Source: Streptosporangiaceae bacterium (GTDB lineage: Bacteria > Actinomycetota > Actinomycetes > Streptosporangiales > Streptosporangiaceae). From it: a stretch of 7,004 bases of DNA. Shown piece after piece: positions 1-5,766 of the stretch (the stretch's first letter is position 1; each line of letters starts with the position of its first letter). Under the pieces are notes generated by a model. It saw only the letters and a program-made list of their open reading frames with translations, ran no database searches and was not told the origin of the DNA. The position numbers and the translations under genes were made by a program. The stretch lies in NCBI GenBank assembly GCA_030039095.1, contig JASHQP010000769.1, positions 1-7,004 of the forward strand, written 5' to 3'.

Positions 1-918
1 GGCCGGACCGGGAGAGGCGGGGGTTGCGGGAGGGGCGGGTGCCGCATTTGCCGGGCCCGCCCGCTCGTCACGCTGGCGCGCGTCGCGCATCGACCGCGCG
101 TCCTGACCGGCCAGCGAGTCCGCGCCGGTCTCGGCGTTGTGCGCGTGCGCCAGGTGGTGCAGGCCGAACACCGAGTCTATGCCGACCTGCAGGCCCATGG
201 CGTCCTCGGCCTGGTTCACTGCCTTCTTGGTCAGCGCGAGACCCAGGCGGGGCATCTGGGCGATCTTGCCGGCCAGCGTCGTCACCTCGTCCGCGAGCCG
301 GCCGCGCGGCACCACCCGGTTGATCATGCCGAGTTCGCAGGCGCGCGCGGCGGTGATGCGCTCACCGAGGAACAGGAACTCCTTGGCCTGCCGCGGCCCC
401 ATCACCCACGGGTGGGCGAAGTACTCGACACCGGGGATGCCCATCCGGACCACCGGGTCGGCGAAGAACGCGTCGTCGGCCGCGATGATCAGGTCGCACA
501 CCCAGGCGAGCATGAGGCCGCCCGCGATGCATGCGCCGTGCACCTGCGCGATCATCGGCTTGGGCAGCTCGCGCCACCGGCGGCACATGCCGAGGTAGAC
601 CTCCTGCTCGCGGGCGAACCGGCTCTCCCCTCCGAGCTTGCCGACGTGGTCCCACCACAGCCCCGCGCGCCGGTCGAACGAGCTGTCGATGTCCCGGCCC
701 GGCGTCCCGATGTCGTGCCCGCCCGAGAAGTGCTTGCCCGCCCCGGCGAGCACCACGACGGCGACGTCGTCGTCCGCGGCGGCCCGGTAGAACGCGTCGT
801 CGAGCGCGTACGTCATCGCCGAGTTCTGCGCGTTGCCGTACTCCGGCCGGTTCATCGTCACGCGCGCGATCTGCGCGTCGGCCTCGTACCGGACCACCTC
901 GCCGGTCACCGGGCTCAC
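1..918 (-). CDS. Crotonase (enoyl-CoA hydratase/isomerase) family protein, 3' end beyond window
   Basis: An open frame of 306 codons starts at a GTG (918-916) and runs off the left edge without a stop. The crotonase fold is clear. The first oxyanion-hole segment is GKHFSGGHDI (residues 61-70), the second is HGACIAGGL (128-135), and DPVVRMGIPG (154-163) follows. An insertion rich in Trp and charged residues (about 73-107) separates the first two. The positions of the two glutamates used by classical enoyl-CoA hydratases (rat Glu144 and Glu164) hold Met136 and Val156, so a standard hydration reaction is doubtful; isomerase, hydrolase or another CoA-thioester reaction is possible. From about residue 288 the protein becomes an Ala/Pro-rich tail. 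AAGGAA (924-929) lies 5 bases before the GTG, which overlaps the preceding stop as GTGA. The substrate is unknown; position suggests steroid-derived CoA esters. A second GTG three codons later is possible. Confidence 0.9.
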   Translation of the reverse strand, partial: MSPVTGEVVRYEADAQIARVTMNRPEYGNAQNSAMTYALDDAFYRAAADDDVAVVVLAGAGKHFSGGHDIGTPGRDIDSSFDRRAGLWWDHVGKLGGESRFAREQEVYLGMCRRWRELPKPMIAQVHGACIAGGLMLAWVCDLIIAADDAFFADPVVRMGIPGVEYFAHPWVMGPRQAKEFLFLGERITAARACELGMINRVVPRGRLADEVTTLAGKIAQMPRLGLALTKKAVNQAEDAMGLQVGIDSVFGLHHLAHAHNAETGADSLAGQDARSMRDARQRDERAGPANAAPAPPATPASPGPA

Positions 919-1118
919 CTCTCTTCCTTGTCCAGACCGAGCGCCCGGGCCAGACGCCGGCGGTGCCAGCCCGCCGATCCCCAGCTCGGGGCCAGCGCCC
1001 AGGCACGCTTGGCGAACAGGTGCAGGTCGTAGGAGGTCGTGTAGCCGATCGCGCCGTGGCACTGGATCGCGGCCTCGCGGCGGAACGCCTGCTCAGCGCG
1101 TGATTCGGTCAGGTCCAT
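915..1118 (-). CDS. C-terminal fragment of an acyl-CoA dehydrogenase (probable remnant, 67 aa)
   Basis: This small frame starts with ATG one base after the echA20 stop and ends in a TGA that overlaps the GTG of the next gene. Residues 16-42 contain AIQCHGAIGYTTSYDLHLFAKR, a typical pattern of the last helical domain of acyl-CoA dehydrogenases (usually IQ-HGGIGYT...H...KRA), followed by a WHRRRLA segment. A complete family member has roughly 320-400 residues, so the N-terminal and middle domains and most of the FAD and substrate sites are missing. No matching upstream part occurs in any frame, because that DNA encodes echA20. The frame is intact and sits neatly between coupled genes, so it may still be translated. 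I read it as a remnant of a fadE gene of the same steroid cluster (FadE31-33 type is a guess). A short functional partner protein cannot be excluded. The ribosome binding site is weak. Confidence 0.7.
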   Translation of the reverse strand: MDLTESRAEQAFRREAAIQCHGAIGYTTSYDLHLFAKRAWALAPSWGSAGWHRRRLARALGLDKEER

Positions 1119-1119
1119 G

Positions 1120-1884
1120 TCATCCGTCCCCGGCCGGGGGTTCCCGCCCGAACGAATCGCGCAGCCGGTCGGACACGCCGGAGAGGTTCAGCTCGAACGT
1201 GTAGCCCTGCTCGTACCGGTAGCTGCGCTTGACGTCCCACGGGTCGATGCCGTTGAACGCCTCCTTGGCCATCCGGATGACCGCGGGGTCCTTGGCCGCG
1301 ATCTCGGCGGCGACCTCCAGGGCAGACGCGCGAAGCTGCTCGCGCGGGACGACCCGCAGCACCGAGCCGAACGCGTGCAGTTCGGCCGCCGTCGCCGTGG
1401 CGGACGTGTACATCATCGCCCGCGCCTTGTGCTGCGGCACCAGCCTGGACAGGTGGGTGGCCGCGCCCAGCGCGCCCCGGTCCACCTCCGGCAGCCCGAA
1501 CGTCGCGTCCTCGCTGGCCACGATCACGTCGGAGCTGCCGGCCAGCCCGACGCCGCCGCCGAGGCAGAAGCCGTGCACGGCCGCGATCACCGGCACCGCG
1601 CAGTCGTACACGGCGGCGAACGCGGCGAAGCAGCCGCGGTTGGCACCGATCAGCGCCGAGAACCCGGAGTCCGCCTGGATCTCCTTGATGTCGACGCCGC
1701 CGCTGAAGCCGCGGCCGTCGGCACGAAGAACGACCACACGGGTGCCCGCATCGGCTCCGGCCGCCCGGACCGCGCCGGCGAGCTCGAACCAGCCGGCCAC
1801 CGGCAGCGCGTTGACCGGCGGATGGTCCACGACGATCTCGGCCACGCCATCGGCCAGCGCAACAGTGATCATGGGTTTGGCCAT
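1120..1884 (-). CDS. echA20: EchA20-type crotonase, steroid five-membered-ring hydrolase
   Basis: The 254-residue protein closely resembles M. tuberculosis EchA20 (Rv3550) as I remember it, including the stretches ANRGCFAAF (81-89), SSDVIVASEDATFGLPEV (117-134) and RGALGAATHLSRLVPQH (136-152). EchA20 was shown to hydrolyse the remaining five-membered ring during cholesterol degradation, giving the cyclohexene COCHEA-CoA that IpdAB then opens. Crotonase features visible are the first oxyanion segment RGFSGGVDIKE (58-68) and the second, HGFCLGGGVGL (104-114). Of the two hydratase glutamates, the first is replaced by Gly (about 113) and the second is kept (Glu133), in line with a hydrolase rather than a hydratase. 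The ATG is preceded by GGAGG (1890-1894) at 5 bases. It follows the dehydrogenase stop by 11 bases, so co-transcription is very likely. The frame stays open well upstream of the ATG, but that part is a shadow of the dehydrogenase gene. Confidence 0.93.
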   Translation of the reverse strand: MAKPMITVALADGVAEIVVDHPPVNALPVAGWFELAGAVRAAGADAGTRVVVLRADGRGFSGGVDIKEIQADSGFSALIGANRGCFAAFAAVYDCAVPVIAAVHGFCLGGGVGLAGSSDVIVASEDATFGLPEVDRGALGAATHLSRLVPQHKARAMMYTSATATAAELHAFGSVLRVVPREQLRASALEVAAEIAAKDPAVIRMAKEAFNGIDPWDVKRSYRYEQGYTFELNLSGVSDRLRDSFGREPPAGDG

Positions 1885-1889
1885 GCGCA

Positions 1890-1894
1890 CCTCC
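1890..1894 (-). promoter_or_regulatory. Ribosome binding site of echA20
   Basis: GGAGG on the minus strand lies 5 bases before the ATG at 1884. It fixes the echA20 start, because the reading frame continues open far upstream inside the neighbouring gene. Confidence 0.75.
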
Positions 1895-1895
1895 G

Positions 1896-2678
1896 TCACG
1901 GGTGCTGACTGGAGACCGAGACGACCTCCCCGGTCATGTACGACGAATAATCGCTGGCGAGGAACACGATCACGTCGGCAACCTCCCACGGCTCGGCGGC
2001 GCGGCCGAACGCCTCGCGCGCCGACAGCTCGGAAAGCAGCTCCTCGCTGGACACCTTGGCCAGGTGGGGGTGCATGGCGATGCTCGGGGCCACCGCGTTG
2101 ACCCGGACGCCGGACGGGGCCGCCTCGATCGCCGCGCACCGGGTCAGCGCCATCACCCCGGCCTTGGCCGCGGCGTAGTGGGCCTGCCCGGCCTGTGCCC
2201 GCCAGCCGATCACCGACGCGTTGTTGATCACCACGCCGCTGCCGCGGGGGATCATGCGCCGCAGCGCGGCCCTGGTGCACCGGAAGGTCCCGCCGAGAGT
2301 CACGTCGAGCACCGCGCCCCACTGCTCGTCGGTCATGTCGACCAGCGGCGTGTCGCCGCCGAGCCCGGCGTTGTTCACGACCACGTCGAGGTGGCCGCAG
2401 GAGGTGACCGCCGCCCCGAACAGGCGGTCCACCTGCTCCTGCGAGGTCACGTCGCAGGGCACCGCCAGCGGCTTCGTCCCGCTGATCTCGGTCAGCCGCT
2501 CGGCCGCTTCGGCGAGCCGGCGCTCGTGCCGGTCGCTGATCACGACCGTGGCGCCCTCCTCGGCGCAGCGCCGGGCCGCGGCGAACCCGATGCCGGTTCC
2601 GGCGGCGGCGGTCACCAGCACGGTGCGCCCGGCCAGCAGCCCGTGGCTGGGATGTGGTTTCGGCCCGGGCCCGGTCAC
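1896..2678 (-). CDS. Short-chain dehydrogenase/reductase, Rv3549c-like
   Basis: This is a 260-residue classical-length SDR that uses NAD(P) on steroid-derived CoA substrates, by inference from its position. The Rossmann glycine motif is TAAAGTGIG (23-31), one residue longer than the usual TGxxxGxG and with Ala in place of the first Gly; my recollection of Rv3549c shows the same form. NNAG (102-105), Ser155 and YAAAK (Tyr168, Lys172) supply the catalytic set. Asp49 in ISDRHERR after strand 2 favours NAD over NADP. The C-terminus, SDYSSYMTGEVVSVSSQHP, matches the Rv3549c ending as I recall it. The GTG start overlaps the ipdC stop (GTGA), with GGGAG (2684-2688) 5 bases upstream. In M. tuberculosis the homologue is divergent from ipdAB; here it lies in the same operon. 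The proven SDR of this pathway is IpdF (Rv3559c); the step of this one is, to my knowledge, not established. Confidence 0.92.
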   Translation of the reverse strand: MTGPGPKPHPSHGLLAGRTVLVTAAAGTGIGFAAARRCAEEGATVVISDRHERRLAEAAERLTEISGTKPLAVPCDVTSQEQVDRLFGAAVTSCGHLDVVVNNAGLGGDTPLVDMTDEQWGAVLDVTLGGTFRCTRAALRRMIPRGSGVVINNASVIGWRAQAGQAHYAAAKAGVMALTRCAAIEAAPSGVRVNAVAPSIAMHPHLAKVSSEELLSELSAREAFGRAAEPWEVADVIVFLASDYSSYMTGEVVSVSSQHP

Positions 2679-3832
2679 GGTGTCTCCCTGGACTTCGTCA
2701 CCTCGCGCTGTGCCGCCTCGCGCTGTGCCGCCTCGCTGCCTGGCGAGCCGAGCCGCTCCAGCACGTCGCTCGCCTGCGCGATGATCCTCTGCACCAGCTC
2801 CGCGCAGCTCGGCAGGTCGTCGATGACGCCCGCGACCTGGCCGCTGGCCAGCGTGCCGAGGTCGGTGCGGCCGTCGACCATGCTGGCGCGCAGCATCATC
2901 GGGGTGTTCGCCGCCATGATCACCTGCGTCCAGTTGAGATCGTGGCTGCGCTTCATCGCCAGGCCTTCGGCGACGATGTCCCGCCACGACGAACCCGACA
3001 TCCTCCGGAACGCGATCGCGTACCCGATCGACCGGCGGAGCCTGCCGAGCGAGCCGCCGCCGATGAGCTGGTCCGCCAGCGGCGTGCGCAGCACCCGCTG
3101 CGGCACGCCGTCCAGCACCGACGTAACCACGGTGTCGGTGACGGTGCGCTTCAGGTACTCGGCCTTCACCGCGTCCGGCACCGGGCTGTCGCTGGTCAGC
3201 AGGAACCGGGTTCCCATCGCGATGCCCGCGGCGCCGTACGCGAGCGCGGCCACGAGGCCGCGCCCGTCGCTGAACCCTCCGGCGCCGATCACCGGCAGGT
3301 CGACGGCCCCGGTCACCTGCGGCAGCAGAATCGACGTCGGGACGCTGCCGGTGTGCCCGCCGCCTTCGCCGCCCTGCGCGATCACGGCGTCGACGCCCCA
3401 CGCGGCGACCTTCTCCGCGTGCCGCCTCGCGCCGATCGACGGCACGACGATCAGCCCGTCGTCCTTGAGCGACTTGATGACCCGCTCGTTCGGCGCCAGC
3501 GCGAACGAGGCAACCCGGACCCTGTGCTTGACCAGCAGTGCCGCCCGCTCGGCCAGGTCCGGGGCGTCGCCGCGCATGTTCACGCCGAACGGCTTTCCGG
3601 TCAGCTCCGTGGTACGCCCGATCGCGGCGTCGGTCTCGGCGAGGGTCAGCGTGCCGCTGGCCAGGATGCCGAGCGCGCCGGCGTTCGCCGTGGCCGCCGT
3701 GAGCTCCGGCGTGGAGACCCAGCCCATGCCGGTCGCCGCGATCGGGTACCGCACGCCGAACAGGTCGCAGATCGCGGTGTGCAGCGCCGGGTGGTGAGCC
3801 ACCGGCCGCATCTCGGGCTGCGGGTCGGTCAC
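2675..3832 (-). CDS. ipdC: IpdC, flavin-dependent oxidoreductase of nitronate monooxygenase type
   Basis: The 385-residue protein has the TIM-barrel FMN fold of the nitronate monooxygenase/2-nitropropane dioxygenase family. Visible landmarks are TGMGWVSTPELTAATANAG (34-52), PFGVNMR (81-87), QGGEGGGHTG (153-162, with the family His160), VIGAGGFSDGRG (181-192, FMN phosphate binding) and GTRFLLTSDSPVPD (207-220). These agree with M. tuberculosis IpdC (Rv3553, about 355 residues) as I remember it. Published work showed that purified IpdF, IpdC and EchA20 together turn 5-OH-HIC-CoA into COCHEA-CoA, and that an ipdC mutant accumulates 5-OH-HIC-CoA, so it is a redox step on the bicyclic CoA ester and probably not a nitronate oxygenase. 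The GTG start follows the ipdB stop by 4 bases, with GGGGGTGA just upstream. The N-terminus is about 15-20 residues longer than the homologue, and the C-terminus carries a duplicated EAAQR pentapeptide. Confidence 0.94.
   Translation of the reverse strand: MTDPQPEMRPVAHHPALHTAICDLFGVRYPIAATGMGWVSTPELTAATANAGALGILASGTLTLAETDAAIGRTTELTGKPFGVNMRGDAPDLAERAALLVKHRVRVASFALAPNERVIKSLKDDGLIVVPSIGARRHAEKVAAWGVDAVIAQGGEGGGHTGSVPTSILLPQVTGAVDLPVIGAGGFSDGRGLVAALAYGAAGIAMGTRFLLTSDSPVPDAVKAEYLKRTVTDTVVTSVLDGVPQRVLRTPLADQLIGGGSLGRLRRSIGYAIAFRRMSGSSWRDIVAEGLAMKRSHDLNWTQVIMAANTPMMLRASMVDGRTDLGTLASGQVAGVIDDLPSCAELVQRIIAQASDVLERLGSPGSEAAQREAAQREVTKSRETP
2684..2688 (-). promoter_or_regulatory. Ribosome binding site of the short-chain dehydrogenase
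   Basis: GGGAG on the minus strand lies 5 bases before the GTG at 2678. It supports the GTG that overlaps the ipdC stop as the true start, rather than any codon farther upstream in the long open frame antiparallel to ipdC. Confidence 0.6.
2701..2730. repeat. 15-bp direct repeat, two copies, near the 3' end of ipdC
   Basis: CCTCGCGCTGTGCCG occurs twice in perfect tandem (2701-2715 and 2716-2730), and a third copy begins at 2731 but breaks down after CCTCG. On the coding strand it encodes a duplicated EAAQR in the IpdC tail. Being a multiple of three it keeps the frame, and it lies beyond the conserved domain. Confidence 0.9.
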
Positions 3833-3836
3833 CGGG

Positions 3837-4649
3837 TCACCCCCGCACCTCGCCGTTGCGCAGCCCCGCCGGGTCGATGACGTCGCGGATCAGCGCCAGC
3901 TCGGCCGCCGTCGGCAGGCGGGTCTGCGGCACGTCGCCGTCGATCGCCAGCTCGAACCCGGTCGCGGCGACGACGTCGCCGACGGTGACCCCGGGATGCA
4001 CCGACAGCAGGCGCATGCTGTGGTCCGGGCCACCGAAGTCGAGCACGGCCAGGTTCGTCACAACCCGCCGCAGGTCGAGGAACCCGGCGGCCTCGTTGCC
4101 CGCGACGCCGGCCCGGTCGTAGCCGACGCCGGAGACCATGTCGACCCGGGGCACGAACACCCGGGGCAGGTGCCGCGGCACCCAGTAGCTGGTCCGGTGG
4201 TTCACGGTGTTGCCGGGAGCGCCGCGCACGCCGAGAAGCTGGCGGGTGGGCCGGGCGTATTCACCGATCGCGGAGATGTTGACGTTGCCGTACCGGTCGA
4301 TCTGGGCCGGGCCCATCATCACGTGTCGCGCCCCGTGCCAGGCCAGGTCGAACACCGACCGGAACGGGATCCACCCCTCGGCCGGCCCCGGCGGCGGCTG
4401 GCCGAGCGCCCACGTGCCGGTGACGAAGCGCGCCTCGCCGTCGGACAGCAGCAGGTCGGGCTCGAACGTGGCCCGGGCCAGCCGGGCGCCGGCGGTGGGG
4501 ATCAGGCCCATCGGGCTCGCGGCGATCTCACCGTCCCCCCGCCACGCCTCAGCGCACGCCACGATGCACACCTCGGCCGTGCTCACCGGCGCGCCGGCCT
4601 CCTGGTTGCCGCCGGCCTCCTGCACCCATGTCTCCTGAGCGCCGGTCAT
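3837..4649 (-). CDS. ipdB: IpdB, beta subunit of the steroid ring-cleaving CoA-ester hydrolase
   Basis: The 270-residue protein belongs to the class I CoA-transferase beta fold and matches my memory of IpdB (Rv3552). Landmarks are VCIVACAEAW (27-36), RHVMMGPAQIDRYGNVNIS (108-126), GVRGAPGNTVNH (140-151), FGGPDHSMR (205-213) and LIRDVIDPAGLRNGEVR (253-269). The SENG catalytic motif of true CoA-transferases is absent; the corresponding stretch reads LLSDGEA (67-73). This agrees with published evidence that IpdAB is a hydrolase opening the last six-membered ring of COCHEA-CoA. The ATG overlaps the ipdA stop (ATGA) and has GGAGG (4657-4661) 7 bases upstream, so I chose it. It adds 21 residues (with a QEAGG/QEAGA repeat) compared with the homologue, whose start corresponds to a GTG at 4586; that start gives 249 residues and has AGGAGG 11 bases ahead. 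Confidence 0.94.
   Translation of the reverse strand: MTGAQETWVQEAGGNQEAGAPVSTAEVCIVACAEAWRGDGEIAASPMGLIPTAGARLARATFEPDLLLSDGEARFVTGTWALGQPPPGPAEGWIPFRSVFDLAWHGARHVMMGPAQIDRYGNVNISAIGEYARPTRQLLGVRGAPGNTVNHRTSYWVPRHLPRVFVPRVDMVSGVGYDRAGVAGNEAAGFLDLRRVVTNLAVLDFGGPDHSMRLLSVHPGVTVGDVVAATGFELAIDGDVPQTRLPTAAELALIRDVIDPAGLRNGEVRG
4592..4621. repeat. Short direct repeat spanning the alternative ipdB start region
   Basis: GCCGGCCTCCTG occurs at 4592 onward and again at about 4610 onward, offset by 18 bases. On the coding strand each copy encodes QEAG and carries an AGGAGG (4598-4603 and 4616-4621). The repeat therefore creates both the extra N-terminal residues of IpdB and a Shine-Dalgarno-like sequence before its internal GTG at 4586. 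Confidence 0.65.
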
Positions 4650-5509
4650 GCGCTCGCCTCCGCCCGCAGCGCCGCCACGGCGGACTGGTAGGCGGCCTCG
4701 TCGCCGCTCAGGTACGTCGCGGCGAATCCCTCCCACTGCTCCGGATCCTTGGCGGCGGCGACATAGCGGCGCTGGAACGCCTCGTCGCGTTCGTAGTCGG
4801 GTGCGCACGAGGTGAAGTGTGCCCCTTTCGGCGCCTCGACCACACCGGCAACCATCCAGCGCTGCACCCGCAGCCGGGTCAGCCCGCCGGCCTCCAGCTC
4901 GGACGTGGGCACGATCCGCTCGCAGGACACGTACGCCTGCTCGGCCGCCGTGCAGAACAGGTCGTCGAAGTACAGGTCGTCGCCGAGAAACTGGGCGTTG
5001 CCCGCGGCGTCCGCCCGGTTCAGGTGCACGATCGCCGCGTCGAGGGGCAGCGCGGGCACCGCGACGAGCTCGGCGGCGTCATCGTAGGGCGAGCGGACGG
5101 TGCGCAGTTGCGGGTTCACCGCCATCACGTCCGAGCCGAGGCCGGCCCTGCTGGGCAGGAACGGCAGCCGGCACGCCGCCGCGTACAGCGCCCACTGCAG
5201 CATGCCCTCGTCGTACTCGGTCACCTCGATCGCCGCTGCCTGCCGTGCGGCCTGGAAATGCGGCTCGAGCGGTATCGAGTCGAGCGATACGAACCCGAAC
5301 ACGAGCCGGCGGATCTTGCCGGCCGCGCACAGCAGCCCGACGTCCGGGCCGCCGTACGACACCACGGTGAGGTCTCTCAGGTCACTGCGCAGGATCGCGC
5401 GGACGACAGACATGGGCTTGCGCCGGGAGCCCCAGCCGCCGATGCCGATCGTCATCCCGGACCGGAGCCGGGCAGCCACGTCGTCCTCCGACATCCGCTT
5501 GTCAGCCAA
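4646..5509 (-). CDS. ipdA: IpdA, alpha subunit of the steroid ring-cleaving CoA-ester hydrolase
   Basis: The 287-residue protein has the class I CoA-transferase alpha fold and aligns well with remembered IpdA (Rv3551). Visible blocks are SGMTIGIGGWGSRRKPM (17-33), VSYGGPDVGLLCAAGKI (50-66), FGFVSLDS (71-78), RLPFLPSRAGLGSDV (114-128), YFDDLF (180-185) and VEAPKGAHFTSCAPDYERDE (224-243). Glu101 in YDEGM probably corresponds to the glutamate reported as important in Rhodococcus IpdA. With IpdB it forms the heteromer that hydrolyses the six-membered ring of COCHEA-CoA. The start is a TTG at 5509 with AGGA 4 bases upstream; an in-frame TGA at 5533-5531 rules out a longer protein, and the homologue begins with the same xxDKR pattern. 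An ATG five codons later (5494) is the alternative. The 3' end overlaps the ipdB ATG. Confidence 0.94.
   Translation of the reverse strand: MADKRMSEDDVAARLRSGMTIGIGGWGSRRKPMSVVRAILRSDLRDLTVVSYGGPDVGLLCAAGKIRRLVFGFVSLDSIPLEPHFQAARQAAAIEVTEYDEGMLQWALYAAACRLPFLPSRAGLGSDVMAVNPQLRTVRSPYDDAAELVAVPALPLDAAIVHLNRADAAGNAQFLGDDLYFDDLFCTAAEQAYVSCERIVPTSELEAGGLTRLRVQRWMVAGVVEAPKGAHFTSCAPDYERDEAFQRRYVAAAKDPEQWEGFAATYLSGDEAAYQSAVAALRAEASA
4657..4661 (-). promoter_or_regulatory. Ribosome binding site of ipdB
   Basis: GGAGG on the minus strand lies 7 bases before the ATG at 4649. Together with the ATGA overlap it favours this start over the internal GTG at 4586, although homologue length favours the GTG. Confidence 0.65.
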
Positions 5510-5607
5510 TACGTCCTGCTTTCCCGATCCTCACCGTGCCAGCCCGACCGCGCCGCCGCCCGGCCGCGGAGCCAGCGGCCGCTGCCGCGGCGCGACGCAC
5601 AACGGTG

Positions 5608-5672
5608 CTCGTTCATGATCCCGGAGGATTTACAGTCCTATGTGCTGACAATCCTCCGGGATCATGAACGAG
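5608..5672. repeat. Perfect 23-bp inverted repeat with 19-base loop
   Basis: Arms 5608-5630 and 5650-5672 are exact reverse complements, including the core TCATGATCCCGGAGGATT; pairing stops sharply at both ends. The loop is 5631-5649. There is no T-run after either arm, so it is not a standard intrinsic terminator. An 8-base GGCGCGAC occurs at 5589-5596 and again at 5672-5679, but the left copy is 11 bases away from the arm, so it is not a clean target-site duplication. It could be a small palindromic mobile element or a structured leader of the ipdA transcript. Confidence 0.95.
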
Positions 5673-5741
5673 GCGCGACTTGGTCACGCAGGCGGCAGCG
5701 CTGGACCTGTTCCGTGGACACCGCTCCTGCCATCGATGCTA

Positions 5742-5755
5742 ACCTAGCGCTTGCT
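5742..5755 (-). promoter_or_regulatory. Putative KstR2 operator upstream of ipdA
   Basis: The minus-strand 14-mer AGCAAGCGCTAGGT fits the published KstR2 palindrome AnCAAGnnCTTGnT at 9 of 10 defined positions; the single difference is A for T in the second half-site. KstR2 is the TetR-type repressor, relieved by HIP-CoA, that controls exactly this gene set. It lies 233 bases before the ipdA start and 12 bases after the fadD3 stop. It overlaps a small palindrome GCTAACCTAGC (5738-5748). Presence of kstR2 in the genome is assumed, not seen. Confidence 0.6.
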
Positions 5756-5766
5756 CAGGAAGGCTA

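Larger units (their letters stand above)
5510..5766. other. Intergenic region between fadD3 and ipdA
   Basis: This is the only real gap in the window (257 bases). From the fadD3 side it holds a KstR2-like operator (5742-5755), about 70 bases with no recognised signal (5673-5741), a perfect hairpin (5608-5672), then a very G+C-rich leader up to ipdA. I found no convincing small gene. No clear -35/-10 pair stands out; TAGGTT and TAGCAT next to the operator on the minus strand are weak -10 candidates. The A+T-richer bases cluster around the operator and in the hairpin loop. Confidence 0.7.

Noticed and set aside
362..1006. A 214-codon minus-strand frame over the left crotonase gene
   Set aside because: It is the wrong frame of the same strand; its translation is Arg/Gly-rich, while the neighbouring frame gives a clear crotonase.
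1885..2322. Apparent N-terminal extension of echA20, and likewise of the SDR up to 3401
   Set aside because: The frames are merely open inside the upstream genes; GGAGG-type ribosome binding sites and homologue lengths place the starts at 1884 and 2678.
1902..3797. A 631-codon open frame on the plus strand, and a 408-codon one at 2654-3880
   Set aside because: They lie antisense to ipdC and the SDR, have Arg/Ala/Pro/Ser/His-rich low-complexity translations and no recognisable domain; long antisense frames are expected in very G+C-rich genes.
4646..5509. IpdAB as an ordinary CoA-transferase
   Set aside because: IpdB lacks the SENG motif with the catalytic glutamate, and close homologues have been shown to be ring-cleaving hydrolases.
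5608..5672. Hairpin as a rho-independent terminator of fadD3
   Set aside because: No T-run follows either arm, and it begins 95 bases after the fadD3 stop, past the predicted operator. A non-canonical terminator remains possible but is not shown.
5608..5672. Hairpin as part of a CRISPR array or as the terminal repeats of an insertion sequence
   Set aside because: There are only two inverted, not direct, copies, and just 19 bases lie between them, with no transposase or cas gene in the window.
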